Positions 1-8,812 are shown, counted from the stretch's first letter. The stretch is DNA of 64,000 nt from an uncultured Cohaesibacter sp. (GCF_963666525.1 NZ_OY762905.1:1904001-1968000); one strand, 5' to 3'. Numbers and translations: made by a program. The notes: generated by a model not told the origin, from the letters alone.

Positions 1-71
1 GTGGAAAGACGCGCATCCGCCTGCAACAGGCGAATGAGTTTTCTGTCCAGATCGTCTAGCGCACGCCGCAT
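1..71 (-). CDS. Lrp/AsnC family transcriptional regulator, N-terminal fragment
   Basis: Only the first 23 codons are inside the window; the gene runs off the left edge. Read from the ATG at 71-69 the protein begins MRRALDDLDRKLIRLLQADA, the typical opening of the winged-helix domain of the Lrp/AsnC family. A GGAGAG Shine-Dalgarno stands just upstream. It is divergent from the aldehyde dehydrogenase at 463. Lrp-type activators next to lysine or pipecolate catabolic genes are common, so it probably senses lysine or an intermediate and controls that gene. The family call is firm for so short a piece; the ligand is inference. Confidence 0.75.
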   Translation of the reverse strand, partial: MRRALDDLDRKLIRLLQADARLS

Positions 72-462
72 TGCTCTCTCCTGCCAGTAGGCCCCTGTCT
101 TGAGGACCATGTCTTGAGGACCATGTCTTGAGGACCATGTCTTCAGGCCAATGTTTGGCCTTGTCGAAAGTCACTTGTGAACAGGCTGTCGTCCAGCCAT
201 ATATCATATGCTCACTTATTCATGATTTTCCCTCAAGGGCCACCGCTAAATTGACATGTTCCCAAAATTTTCCAGCATATTGCTCGATAAATTTGACAAT
301 TTGCCAAAACAGCCCTGACACCCCTCTGTTTCTATAGCATCAGGCTCATTATACTCATAGCCGACAAACGAATTTTCATCAACAAAATCAACATTTTAAA
401 GGTGGACAGTTTTACCTCCCCCTACTGAACCACCTGAACCCCTACCTCCCGGAGATCCCTAG
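72..462. promoter_or_regulatory. Divergent intergenic region between the Lrp-type regulator and amaB
   Basis: A 391-bp region without a convincing gene. It holds the 14-bp tandem repeat at 97-138 and an AT-rich stretch from about 240 to 400 that probably carries the divergent promoters. The amaB ribosome binding site (GGAG) lies near 451. No clear -35/-10 pair was fixed by eye. Confidence 0.5.
97..138. repeat. Three perfect tandem copies of a 14-bp unit
   Basis: The unit GTCTTGAGGACCAT is repeated three times without mismatch (97-110, 111-124, 125-138) and followed by a partial fourth copy, GTCTT. It starts about 25 bp upstream of the regulator start codon, inside the divergent promoter region. 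Such an array could change copy number by slippage or be an iterated binding site. The function is unknown. Confidence 0.9.
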
Positions 463-1977
463 ATGAGCTCATCTCTTGCTGCAGAAGCAAAAACCCTGCT
501 TGATGCCATGGGCGTCGACACTGCCAAACTTGCCGGTTCCATCACGGTTACCAGCCCGATCGACGGGTCGGTCATCGGCTCCGTTGCCGAGCAGACCGCC
601 GAAGACATGAACAAGGCCGTTGACGCCGCCCATGAAGCTTTCCTCACATGGCGCACGGTTCCGGCTCCGGTGCGCGGTGAACTGGTGCGCCTGTTGGGTG
701 TCGAGCTGCGCAAGCACAAGGAAGCCCTTGGCCGTCTGGTTTCCATCGAAGCTGGCAAGATCCTCTCCGAAGGCCTTGGCGAAGTGCAGGAAATGATCGA
801 CATCTGCGATTTCGCCGTTGGTCAGTCCCGCATGCTCTATGGCAAGACCATCGCGTCTGAACGCCCCGGCCACCGGATGATGGAAACCTGGCACCCTATG
901 GGCGTCTGCGGCGTCATCTCCGCCTTCAACTTCCCGGTCGCCGTCTGGTCCTGGAACACATGTCTGGCCCTTGTCTCCGGCGACAGCGTGATCTGGAAAC
1001 CATCCGAGAAAACTCCGCTGACGGCTCTCGCCTGCGAAGCGATCCTGAAGAGCGTCACCGACAGCTTCGAAGCAGCTCCTGCCAACCTCAGCCAGGTCAT
1101 CATTGGCGGTCCGGCCGCCGGTGAGGCGCTGGTCGACAATCCGCTCGTACCGATCATCTCGGCCACCGGCTCCACCCGCATGGGCAAGGCAGTCGGTCCG
1201 CGCGTTGCAGCCCGTTTCGGCCGCTCCATTCTGGAACTGGGCGGCAACAACGCCATGATCGTGGCACCAAGCGCCGACCTTGACATGGCTGTTCGCGCCA
1301 TCTGCTTCTCCGCGGTCGGCACGGCCGGTCAACGCTGCACCTCGCTGCGCCGTCTCATCGTTCACGAGAGCGTTGTTGACAAGCTGGTTCCGCAGCTGAA
1401 AAAGGCCTATGGCTCCCTGCCTGTCGGCACTCCGCTGGAAGCCGGCACACTGGTTGGTCCATTGATCGATGAAGCAGCCTTCTCGATGATGCAGGATGCC
1501 CTTTCCAAGGCCAAGGAACAGGGCGGCTCCGTCACCGGAGGCGAACGCGTGGCACTCGATGGCTTCGATGGTGGTTTCTATGTCCGTCCGGCCATTGCCG
1601 AAATGCCGGGCCAGAGCGACGTGGTCAAGACCGAAACCTTTGCCCCGATCCTCTATGTCATGACCTACAAGACCTTCGAGGAAGCCATCAAGCTGCACAA
1701 CGAAGTGCCGCAAGGCCTGTCTTCCTGCATCTTCACACTGAATATGCGCGAAGCCGAACTGTTCATGAGCGCAGCAGGCTCCGACTGTGGCATCTGCAAC
1801 GTCAACATCGGGCCGTCCGGCGCTGAAATCGGCGGTGCCTTCGGCGGCGAGAAGGAAACCGGCGGCGGTCGTGAATCCGGCTCCGACGCATGGAAAGGCT
1901 ACATGCGCCGCGCAACCAATACCGTCAACTACTCCACGGCGCTGCCGCTGGCACAGGGCGTCTCCTTCGACGTCTGA
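463..1977 (+). CDS. amaB: L-aminoadipate-semialdehyde / piperideine-6-carboxylate dehydrogenase (ALDH7 family)
   Basis: A 504-residue NAD-dependent aldehyde dehydrogenase. It resembles the ALDH7 (antiquitin) branch, with the ELGGNNA motif (general base Glu258) and GTAGQRCTS with nucleophile Cys292. This branch oxidises 2-aminoadipate 6-semialdehyde, in equilibrium with piperideine-6-carboxylate, to 2-aminoadipate in lysine/pipecolate degradation. The length is normal for the family. The ATG at 463 is preceded by GGAG at a good distance. The divergent Lrp-type gene is the likely regulator, and glutaryl-CoA dehydrogenase for the lower pathway is about 19 kb away. A hairpin terminator follows. 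The subfamily is confident; the exact substrate rests on the family. Confidence 0.88.
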   Translation: MSSSLAAEAKTLLDAMGVDTAKLAGSITVTSPIDGSVIGSVAEQTAEDMNKAVDAAHEAFLTWRTVPAPVRGELVRLLGVELRKHKEALGRLVSIEAGKILSEGLGEVQEMIDICDFAVGQSRMLYGKTIASERPGHRMMETWHPMGVCGVISAFNFPVAVWSWNTCLALVSGDSVIWKPSEKTPLTALACEAILKSVTDSFEAAPANLSQVIIGGPAAGEALVDNPLVPIISATGSTRMGKAVGPRVAARFGRSILELGGNNAMIVAPSADLDMAVRAICFSAVGTAGQRCTSLRRLIVHESVVDKLVPQLKKAYGSLPVGTPLEAGTLVGPLIDEAAFSMMQDALSKAKEQGGSVTGGERVALDGFDGGFYVRPAIAEMPGQSDVVKTETFAPILYVMTYKTFEEAIKLHNEVPQGLSSCIFTLNMREAELFMSAAGSDCGICNVNIGPSGAEIGGAFGGEKETGGGRESGSDAWKGYMRRATNTVNYSTALPLAQGVSFDV

Positions 1978-2033
1978 TCGTTGAAAACCTGCAGCAACCC
2001 CATTGCCGCAGATCGATATCAGGAATACCTAGG

Positions 2034-2058
2034 AAAGGGCCGCTCGCGGCCCTTTTTT
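2034..2058 (+). terminator. Rho-independent terminator after amaB
   Basis: A 7-bp GC stem, GGGCCGC/GCGGCCC, separated by two to three bases and followed by six T residues. It lies about 55 bp after the amaB stop and separates it from the znu operon. Confidence 0.85.
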
Positions 2059-2097
2059 GTGTTATGCGTCTCGCAACACTTGCGCTTTGCATTATAT

Positions 2098-2110
2098 GTT
2101 ATAATGTAAC
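2098..2110. promoter_or_regulatory. Putative Zur box upstream of znuCB
   Basis: GTTATAATGTAAC is a near-perfect palindrome matching the core of proteobacterial Zur operators (GTTAYANTRTAAC-like). It sits about 40 bp upstream of the znuC start in an AT-rich promoter. Zur with zinc would repress here under zinc repletion. The likely regulator is encoded in this window at 17363-17872. Confidence 0.7.
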
Positions 2111-2150
2111 GTCCCCACATCTATCCATTATCAGTCAAGATTGAACGCTC

Positions 2151-2984
2151 GTGACTCATTCCGACCCCCTACTCGCTGGAACCGACATCTCGGTCCGCGC
2201 TGACGGCAAGACCTTGCTGGACAGCGTCTCCGTTTCGGTGAGTGCAAATGAAATTGTAACGATCATCGGCCCCAACGGCGGCGGCAAGACAACCCTGCTG
2301 AAGGCCCTTCTGGGACTGCTGCCCATTGCATCCGGAACCGTCAAGCGCAAGAAGAAGCTCAATCTTGGTTATGTGCCGCAAAAGCTGGTCATCGACAGGA
2401 CCCTGCCCCTGACGGTCAAGCGGCTGATGCAGTTGACCGGCCGCTATTCCCACGACCAGATCATCGCCGCGCTGGGTGAAACCGGCGTGGCGCACAAGAT
2501 CAATGACAATATCCACTCTCTTTCCGGCGGCGAGATGCAGCGCGTGCTGCTGGCTCGCGCCATCATTCGCAAGCCGGAGCTGATGGTACTCGATGAACCT
2601 GTGCAGGGCGTGGACTATCTGGGTGAGATCGCGCTCTACCAGCTCATCGAAACCATCCGCAACAAATACAACTGCGGCATCCTGCTGGTCTCCCATGACC
2701 TGCATATGGTGATGCGTGCCTCCAACCGGGTCATCTGCCTCAACACCCATGTGTGCTGCTCCGGACAGCCGACCGTCGTCGAGCAAAGCCCCGACTATCA
2801 GCGCCTGTTCGGTACGCGCGGCCTGCAGACGATGGCCCCTTACGGCCACCGGCACGGCCATTTCCATGATGTCGACCAAGAAGAGTCAGCGCCTCTCGCA
2901 GCCACTGCAGGCGGGGAGCCCCATAGCTGCACCGCGGATCATCACCATCACGAAGATCACGAAGGACACCACCATGCTCGATGA
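2151..2984 (+). CDS. znuC: Zinc ABC transporter ATP-binding protein ZnuC
   Basis: The 277-residue ATPase of a high-affinity zinc importer. Visible motifs are Walker A GPNGGGKTT (40-48), signature LSGGE (124-128), Walker B ending LDEP (near 150) and the switch His182. Residues 232-276 form a His-rich tail with runs of His separated by acidic residues; such tails are seen in some ZnuC proteins and could bind zinc. The gene starts with GTG, follows a Zur box and overlaps znuB by 11 nt, so the two are translationally coupled. The usual periplasmic partner ZnuA is not encoded next to them. Confidence 0.92.
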   Translation: MTHSDPLLAGTDISVRADGKTLLDSVSVSVSANEIVTIIGPNGGGKTTLLKALLGLLPIASGTVKRKKKLNLGYVPQKLVIDRTLPLTVKRLMQLTGRYSHDQIIAALGETGVAHKINDNIHSLSGGEMQRVLLARAIIRKPELMVLDEPVQGVDYLGEIALYQLIETIRNKYNCGILLVSHDLHMVMRASNRVICLNTHVCCSGQPTVVEQSPDYQRLFGTRGLQTMAPYGHRHGHFHDVDQEESAPLAATAGGEPHSCTADHHHHEDHEGHHHAR

Positions 2985-3780
2985 CTTTTTCATGCGCGCC
3001 CTCCTCGGCGGCATCGGCATTGCCCTGGTGTCAGGTCCCCTTGGCTGCTTCATCGTCTGGCGCCGCATGGCCTACTTCGGCGAAACCATGTCTCATGCAG
3101 CCCTGCTCGGCATCGCGCTCAGTCTGATGATGGACCTGCTGCCCTTCTGGGGGGTATTTGCCATTTCCATCGCCATTGCGCTGGCACTTTACGGCCTTGA
3201 AAAGCTGGACCGGTTGTCGAGCGACACCCTGCTGGGCATCCTGTCCCACGCTTCCCTGTCCATCGGCCTCATTTCGCTCGGCTTCATGGCATGGTTGCGG
3301 GTCGACGTCATGACCTTGCTGTTCGGCGATATCCTGTCGATCACCCGCGGTGATCTGGCGCTTATCTGGGGCGGCGGCATTGTTGTACTCGGCCTGTTGC
3401 TGCTGCACTGGCAGAGTCTGCTGGCCGCCACCGTCAGCAACGACATCGCATCGGCCGAGGGCCTGCCGACGCGGCGGGCCAATCTGGTGTTCATCCTGCT
3501 GATTGCACTGGTCATTGCAGTGGCCATGAAGCTGATCGGCGCCCTGCTCATCACATCGCTGCTGATCATTCCGGCCGCCAGTGCCAGGCAGTTTGCCCGC
3601 AGCCCGGAAATGATGGCCATTCTGGCAGCCTTCATGGCCTGTCTTGCGGCTATTCTGGGACTCAACATGTCGCTGCTGTGGGATTCAAACCCCGGCCCGT
3701 CCATCGTGCTGGGGGCATTTCTGCTGTTCCTGCTGTCGCTGGCAGTGGCCCCACTGGTACGCGCCTTGCGCACACGATAA
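2974..3780 (+). CDS. znuB: Zinc ABC transporter permease ZnuB
   Basis: A 268-residue integral membrane protein of the ABC-3 family with about eight hydrophobic segments, beginning MLDDFFMRALLGGIGIALVS. It forms the channel of the zinc importer with ZnuC. The open frame continues upstream, but the ATG at 2974 gives the family N-terminus and an 11-nt overlap with znuC. It belongs to the Zur-controlled operon. A hairpin follows the stop codon. Confidence 0.92.
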   Translation: MLDDFFMRALLGGIGIALVSGPLGCFIVWRRMAYFGETMSHAALLGIALSLMMDLLPFWGVFAISIAIALALYGLEKLDRLSSDTLLGILSHASLSIGLISLGFMAWLRVDVMTLLFGDILSITRGDLALIWGGGIVVLGLLLLHWQSLLAATVSNDIASAEGLPTRRANLVFILLIALVIAVAMKLIGALLITSLLIIPAASARQFARSPEMMAILAAFMACLAAILGLNMSLLWDSNPGPSIVLGAFLLFLLSLAVAPLVRALRTR

Positions 3781-3787
3781 GCCATGC

Positions 3788-3809
3788 GCTCCCCGGTCAG
3801 CCGGGGAGC
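3788..3809. terminator. Hairpin between convergent znuB and the DMT exporter gene
   Basis: A perfect 9-bp stem, GCTCCCCGG/CCGGGGAGC, with a TCAG loop, placed between the two convergent stop codons. There is no clean T tract on either side, so termination efficiency is uncertain. Confidence 0.55.
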
Positions 3810-3812
3810 CGA

Positions 3813-4694
3813 TCAGCCTTTCCTGCCACCAAACAGCATGTCCTTGGAGGCCAGTACGGCACCACAGGTGATCAACAGCGCTGCCGCGCCGATGATTACG
3901 GTGAAATCGGAGATCCCGGCAAGAATCAGCAGTCCCGTGGAGAGCAGCGGAGCAGCATAGGCCGAAGCTCCAAGCACCTGAATGTCGCCGTGCTTGACAC
4001 CATAATCCCAGACATAGAAGGCTCCGCCCGCTGGCCCAAGCCCCAACCCGATAGTCGCCAGCCATTGCAGCGGCGTATCCGGCCAGACCGTCGTCTCGAA
4101 CAGCAGATGCGCCACGCCACTCAAAGCCGCTGCAACAAAGCAGAACCCGACAACGATGTCGGTCGGCACATTGGCAAACCGCCGTGACAGCACCGAATAG
4201 CTCGACCACACCAGCGCGGCAAACAGCGCGGCGGCATAGCCCGTGAGATATTGCGGTTCAATCGAGATCGCCCGCCCCTTGGAGACCACCAGCACCGCCC
4301 CGGCCAGACCGAGTAGCGCGCCTCCGGCGTGGAACCAGCGCAGCCGCTCACCTGGCAGGAACGACGAGAAAACCACGATCAGCAACGGCCAGAGATAGTT
4401 CACCAGACCCGCCTCCACTGGCGGTGCCATCCGCAGGGCAAAATAGTAGGCCGCATGGTAGCCGAAAATACCCAGCACCCCGAGGCACCAGACCGGCCAC
4501 GGCTGTCGCAGCGCCCGGATGGCTCCGGGGCGGCGGATCCAACTCAAAAGCCCCACCAGTCCGCCAACCACAAACGACAGCGCGGTCAACTGGAACGGCG
4601 GCACCGTTCCGCTCCACACCGTGAAGACGGCAAGAAGCGACCACATCAGGATGGCGGAAAAGCCGATCAGCGTTGCAATGAGACGGGGGGACAT
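3813..4694 (-). CDS. DMT superfamily (EamA) exporter, YddG-like
   Basis: A 293-residue inner-membrane protein with ten predicted hydrophobic helices in two EamA-type halves. The overall pattern resembles the aromatic amino acid exporter YddG, but the substrate cannot be read from sequence. The open frame extends to 4829, but the ATG at 4694 has a good GGAGC ribosome site and starts directly before the first helix (MSPRLIATLIGFSAILMWSL); the extra 45 residues look non-coding and overlap the phaB terminator. It is convergent with znuB. Confidence 0.8.
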   Translation of the reverse strand: MSPRLIATLIGFSAILMWSLLAVFTVWSGTVPPFQLTALSFVVGGLVGLLSWIRRPGAIRALRQPWPVWCLGVLGIFGYHAAYYFALRMAPPVEAGLVNYLWPLLIVVFSSFLPGERLRWFHAGGALLGLAGAVLVVSKGRAISIEPQYLTGYAAALFAALVWSSYSVLSRRFANVPTDIVVGFCFVAAALSGVAHLLFETTVWPDTPLQWLATIGLGLGPAGGAFYVWDYGVKHGDIQVLGASAYAAPLLSTGLLILAGISDFTVIIGAAALLITCGAVLASKDMLFGGRKG

Positions 4695-4773
4695 GAAAGC
4701 TCCGATATGCTTGAAGTCGTGTTGGCGAGACGCCGCTTTGGCTTGCACCCTTGGCGAACGCCACAGCAAAAAC

Positions 4774-4806
4774 AAAAAAGCTGCAGAAGAAAAGCTCCTG
4801 CAGCTT
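4774..4806 (-). terminator. Terminator after phaB
   Basis: Read on the minus strand, a 9-bp stem AAGCTGCAG/CTGCAGCTT with an 11-nt loop is followed by a T-rich tract (TTTTTGTTTTT). It lies about 35 bp beyond the phaB stop. Confidence 0.8.
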
Positions 4807-4839
4807 GTTATCAAACGATTTTTAGGCAATGGCTAAAAT

Positions 4840-5568
4840 TTAGCCATTCGCGATATACTGACCGCCGTTGATCGTCATCACCGAGCCGGTGATGAAGGCC
4901 GCCTGCTCGGATGCCAGGAAGGCAACCATGGCAGCGATTTCTTCAGCCTGCCCCAGCCGACCGACCGGTATGTTGGCCACGATGCTCTCCAGCACCTTTT
5001 CCGGCACCGCAGACACCATGTCCGTGTCGATGTAGCCCGGACAGATGCAGTTGACCGTGATCCCCTTGCGGGCCACTTCCTGGGCCAGCGCCTTGGTAAA
5101 GCCGATGACCCCGGCTTTCGCCGCAGAATAGTTGGTCTGGCCCATCTGCCCCTTCTGGCCATTGATGGACGAGATATTGATGATCCGTCCATGGCCCCGT
5201 GCCCGCATCTCGTCGATGATCGGCTTGGTCATGTAATACATCGAGTTGAGGTTGACATTGATGGCCTCGTGCCACTGGTCCAGCTCCATCTTGTGCAGCA
5301 TGCTGTCCCGTGTGATACCAGCATTGTTGACCACGATATCGATGATCCCGAGATCCTGCTCGACCTGCTTCAGGCCAGCCTGACAGGCCTCGAAATTGCC
5401 GACATCCCACTTGTAGGCCTTGATGCCGGTACGTTCGGTGAAAGCCCGCGCACTTTCGTCATTGCCGCCATAGTTGGCAGCAACGAAGAAGCCGGCCTCC
5501 TTCAGGGCGATGCAGATTGCCTCGCCTATTCCTCTTGTCCCACCTGTTACGACTGCAACCTTGGACAT
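4840..5568 (-). CDS. phaB: Acetoacetyl-CoA reductase (NADPH), PHB synthesis
   Basis: A 242-residue short-chain dehydrogenase that reduces acetoacetyl-CoA to (R)-3-hydroxybutyryl-CoA for polyhydroxybutyrate. It shows the TGGTRGIG nucleotide loop (8-15), NNAG (81-84), a catalytic Ser near 133, Tyr147 and Lys151 in YSAAK, and the QKGQMGQTNYSAAKAG stretch characteristic of PhaB. Length is typical. phaA (beta-ketothiolase) usually precedes phaB in related bacteria, but no thiolase frame is present upstream here. phaR is divergent 660 bp away. Confidence 0.93.
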   Translation of the reverse strand: MSKVAVVTGGTRGIGEAICIALKEAGFFVAANYGGNDESARAFTERTGIKAYKWDVGNFEACQAGLKQVEQDLGIIDIVVNNAGITRDSMLHKMELDQWHEAINVNLNSMYYMTKPIIDEMRARGHGRIINISSINGQKGQMGQTNYSAAKAGVIGFTKALAQEVARKGITVNCICPGYIDTDMVSAVPEKVLESIVANIPVGRLGQAEEIAAMVAFLASEQAAFITGSVMTINGGQYIANG

Positions 5569-6228
5569 GCTCTCTCTCCCCTCTATAAAACCGATGTCCG
5601 TCCCCCTCTCCGGATCGGACCGGTTCCTCCACCTCGGATCTCATGTGTCCGGTGACCAGGTGTCACCCTGAGCAGAGCAGCAGGTCTGTCCCATGTTGTT
5701 CTTCTGTGGTCACAGAAAGCTGCCCGGCCATTCTCACTGTCCATTTCGGTTTGCACCAGCAGCGTGGCCACCCACGCACCGGCCCAGATCCCGTTGCAAC
5801 GATGCCAATTCCTTGCGGGCGGACAGTGTTGGCAAGGCCTCTCCTGCCTTCTGCCCCGGACCGCATCACCCGCCAACTCTTTTGCGGCGCAGAACCGGAA
5901 CTGGCGCCCCGGCCCTTATTGCAGCGCAACAAAATTGCTCTTGAAGCCAGATCCTGACAAGAATTTGGTTCACTGAAAATCGTTTAGAAATAGGCAGGGA
6001 GTCAATTGAGCCATGGGCCTAATCTGAAAGACCTATAAATTAGACTTGCCTTAATACTGGCCTTATTACTGGCCAGAGCAATCTTTTGCACTTGCTAAAA
6101 GGATAGGTAGCAAGCTCTTGGCAATGCAGCATGAACCCAGTAAGTTATAGCCACCAGCAAACGGCGTTCCAGCAGCAACAGCTCTGGCCCGACTGCGACT
6201 ATGCTCACTTATACGAGGCCTTGTAACC
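5569..6228. promoter_or_regulatory. Long phaB-phaR intergenic region
   Basis: A 660-bp stretch with no credible coding frame: the open frames are short, overlap each other on both strands and have no recognisable product. The right half (about 5940-6228) is AT-rich and should hold the phaR promoter. It contains TTGCA/TGCA-type words near 6090 and 6125, resembling the TGC-rich sites known to bind PhaR, so autoregulation is plausible. The left half probably carries the phaB leader. Confidence 0.45.
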
Positions 6229-6804
6229 ATGACAAAACAAGCGGATCAAACTGTCATCAAGAAATATGCGAACCGCAGATTGTACAACACTGGCACCAGC
6301 ACCTATGTGACGCTGGAAGACCTCTCGGAGATGGTCAAGGCAGAAGAGGATTTCGTGGTCTATGATGCCAAGAGCGGCGAGGACATCACCCGCTCCGTGC
6401 TGACGCAGATCATTTTCGAACATGAGAACAAGGGGCAGAACCTGCTGCCCATCGCCTTTCTCAGGCAGCTGATCCGCTTCTATGGCGATTCGATGCAGAA
6501 TCTGGTGCCGAGCTATCTCGATTTCACCATGCAGAATCTCGCCAAGGATCAGGAGAACCTGCGCAAGAAGATGGCCGAGTCCTTCGGCGATTCGGCCATG
6601 GAAGCCATGGAAGAACAGGTCCGGCGCAATTCCGAAATCTTTGAAAACGCCATGAAGATGTTCATGCCCTTCGGCTCGACGCCGCCCAAGCGCAAGAAGG
6701 AACCGGAACCGGCCAAACCAAGCGAGCTGGAAGTTCTGAAGGACCAGATTGCCGACATGCAGAAAGCCATTTCCGAGCTGGTCAATCGCAGCAACGGCAA
6801 CTAG
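6229..6804 (+). CDS. phaR: Polyhydroxyalkanoate synthesis repressor PhaR
   Basis: A 191-residue regulator with the PHB/PHA accumulation DNA-binding domain at the N-terminus (IKKYANRRLYNTGTSTYVTL, about residues 10-30, is diagnostic). The PHB-accumulation domain follows, then a charged Lys/Glu/Pro-rich linker and a short heptad-like C-terminal helix (about 165-190). PhaR binds both DNA and PHB granules; when polymer accumulates it leaves DNA and derepresses phasin and phaR itself. It is divergent from phaB across a long regulatory region. Confidence 0.93.
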   Translation: MTKQADQTVIKKYANRRLYNTGTSTYVTLEDLSEMVKAEEDFVVYDAKSGEDITRSVLTQIIFEHENKGQNLLPIAFLRQLIRFYGDSMQNLVPSYLDFTMQNLAKDQENLRKKMAESFGDSAMEAMEEQVRRNSEIFENAMKMFMPFGSTPPKRKKEPEPAKPSELEVLKDQIADMQKAISELVNRSNGN

Positions 6805-6884
6805 CGGCACACGCCTTCGGGGACTGGCAAGGCAGGCCCCCGGCGCGGGACCACGCAACCCTGTTTGGATGAGGAACCTCCAGG

Positions 6885-8603
6885 CTATCGCTTGCTGTTG
6901 GCTTGCGATCCATCGTGTAGCCAGGGCAGGTCCTTGACCGGTTCGCCAAAATGGAAGCCCTGCAGATAGGAAATCTTCAATGGCTTCAACAGATCGGCCA
7001 CCTCGGCGCTGACCACCCATTTGGCCACCACCTCGAAGCCCAGCTCGTCCGCCAGCTCGGCGAACATCCGCACGATGGCTCGGTTCTGGGCATTCTCCGC
7101 AATGTCATGCATCAGCGAACCGGCGATCTTGACCATGTCGGCGCCCAGCTTCTGCAAATTCTGGAATGAGGTAAATCCCGCACCGAAGTCATCGATGGCG
7201 ACCTTGACGCCGAGATCCTTGACGGCCTTGACGAACTGCTCTGCGGTTTCCTGATTGTCGAGGGTGGCCCGCTCGGAAATCTCGACGACCAGCCGTCGCG
7301 CCACATCGGGGTTGCTGACCAGTCGGGCCGTCAGATAGCTGATCCATTCCCGGTCGGCGCCGACATCAGGAGACACATTGATCGACAGCCGGGCCTGTTC
7401 ATGGGTAAACAGCAGATCAAGTGCCATTTCCAGCACCCGATGATCCAGCATCGCCGCAAGCCCGAGCGTTTCGGCAAATTCAACAAAGCTGTTGGCAGGA
7501 ATGGTCTCGCCGTCGCGCCCTTCCACCCGCACCAGCGCCTCATGGAAGGCAACAGTGCCGGTCTTTGCCTCGACAACCGGCTGGAAGGCCAGCTCGATCC
7601 GTCGCTCGTTGAGCGCCGTGATCACCTCGTCGGCCATCTGGATTTTCTTCTGGCGTTCTTCCAGTGCAAACGGCTTGGCATGGAAGGAGCGGAAGGTGCC
7701 TCGGCAATGGCTCTTGGCCCGGTCGAGCGCGTCCAGCGCACAGATCTCGGCCTGCCTCAGATCCGCAACAGCCTCACCCAGATGCACGCCACCCATCGTC
7801 AGGGTCACATGCACCGGTCCTGCGTCGGTGATGATCAGTTCCTCGCGCGCCGCATCAAGAAAACGCTCCGCGGCCGCAGTCATTTCCTTTTCGGTGCAAT
7901 GATTGATCAGAATGCCGAACTTGGTGCCGGAAATCCGCCCCACCAGATCGCCATCGCGCAGACGCCGCGAAATCCGCCGCGCCACTTCGCAGATCACCTG
8001 ATCGGCCACCTCGAAGCCATAGGCCTCATTGACGACACGGAAATTGTCGATGTGGGCAATGAGAAAGCAGGCGTCCTTGCCTTTCTCCCGGCACTGATCG
8101 ATGGTTTGCTGCAGCTGATCCAGAAAGACAGAGCGGTTGAACAGCCCTGTCAGGGCATCGAACTGAGAAAGAAACCGCAGCCGCTGCTCGCGGTGCTGCT
8201 GTTCATCGACCACCCGGATGATGCCGTGAACCCGTTCGGCCCGCCCCATGGCATCGGCAAACCAGCGCCCGCTTTCCTCGACCCACAGGCGCAGCTCATT
8301 TTCAAAGCCCAGAGGCGCCAGACAGTAGATGCACTCAAATGGCACCCCCTGCCCGTCGTCGCTCTTGCCAGAGCCGAAAATGGCCTTGTAGCGCCCGGTC
8401 AGCGTATCCGGGGTGATCAGGTCTGTATAGGACTTGCCGTTGGGGAAAACGGAGAGGATATCGGTCTTGAGAACATCAAACGCGTTGTTGCTCCAGCGCA
8501 AACGATCCGTCGCGGCTTGCCATTCATAGACCACCTCGCCGATGGACGTGAGGATGTCTCGTGCCTTGATGTCCGGTTTCGATCGGGAAGATGACGTTTC
8601 CAA
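6885..8603 (-). CDS. PAS-like, degenerate GGDEF and degenerate EAL domain protein
   Basis: A 572-residue soluble protein. A PAS-like region (about 20-145) is followed by a GGDEF-type domain beginning FDALTGLFNR (about 150-310) and an EAL-type domain (about 325-560). The diguanylate cyclase active-site signature reads SGTKF instead of GGDEF, so cyclase activity is unlikely. In the EAL domain, EAL, the INVS Asn, DDFG and QGF are present, but the AEGVE motif reads AKWVV, losing a conserved acidic residue. Phosphodiesterase activity is therefore doubtful too. It may be a cyclic-di-GMP effector or scaffold. It is divergent from the small gene at 8921 across a CtrA-like site. Confidence 0.85.
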   Translation of the reverse strand: METSSSRSKPDIKARDILTSIGEVVYEWQAATDRLRWSNNAFDVLKTDILSVFPNGKSYTDLITPDTLTGRYKAIFGSGKSDDGQGVPFECIYCLAPLGFENELRLWVEESGRWFADAMGRAERVHGIIRVVDEQQHREQRLRFLSQFDALTGLFNRSVFLDQLQQTIDQCREKGKDACFLIAHIDNFRVVNEAYGFEVADQVICEVARRISRRLRDGDLVGRISGTKFGILINHCTEKEMTAAAERFLDAAREELIITDAGPVHVTLTMGGVHLGEAVADLRQAEICALDALDRAKSHCRGTFRSFHAKPFALEERQKKIQMADEVITALNERRIELAFQPVVEAKTGTVAFHEALVRVEGRDGETIPANSFVEFAETLGLAAMLDHRVLEMALDLLFTHEQARLSINVSPDVGADREWISYLTARLVSNPDVARRLVVEISERATLDNQETAEQFVKAVKDLGVKVAIDDFGAGFTSFQNLQKLGADMVKIAGSLMHDIAENAQNRAIVRMFAELADELGFEVVAKWVVSAEVADLLKPLKISYLQGFHFGEPVKDLPWLHDGSQANSKR

Positions 8604-8812
8604 CCCGCACAGCCTCTCTGCCTACTCATGACTGACAGCGCGTCAGACATGCCATTGCTTCGTAAGTGAGTCCCACTAAATCCATCCATCCCAACCTGCA
8701 TCAAACACATCTGGAATCGGACAGAAAGCCCCGGACGCAGTTTGGTGCAAACATGGTTAATTTTTGCCAAACTTGGCGCAACCAAAACGAGCCATCCACC
8801 GCACCCAAATTC

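Noticed and set aside
128-337. A 69-codon frame in the left intergenic region
   Set aside because: It runs through the tandem repeat, has no ribosome site and resembles no protein.
469-1713. A 414-codon frame opposite amaB
   Set aside because: Antisense shadow; no motifs, and amaB has full ALDH signatures.
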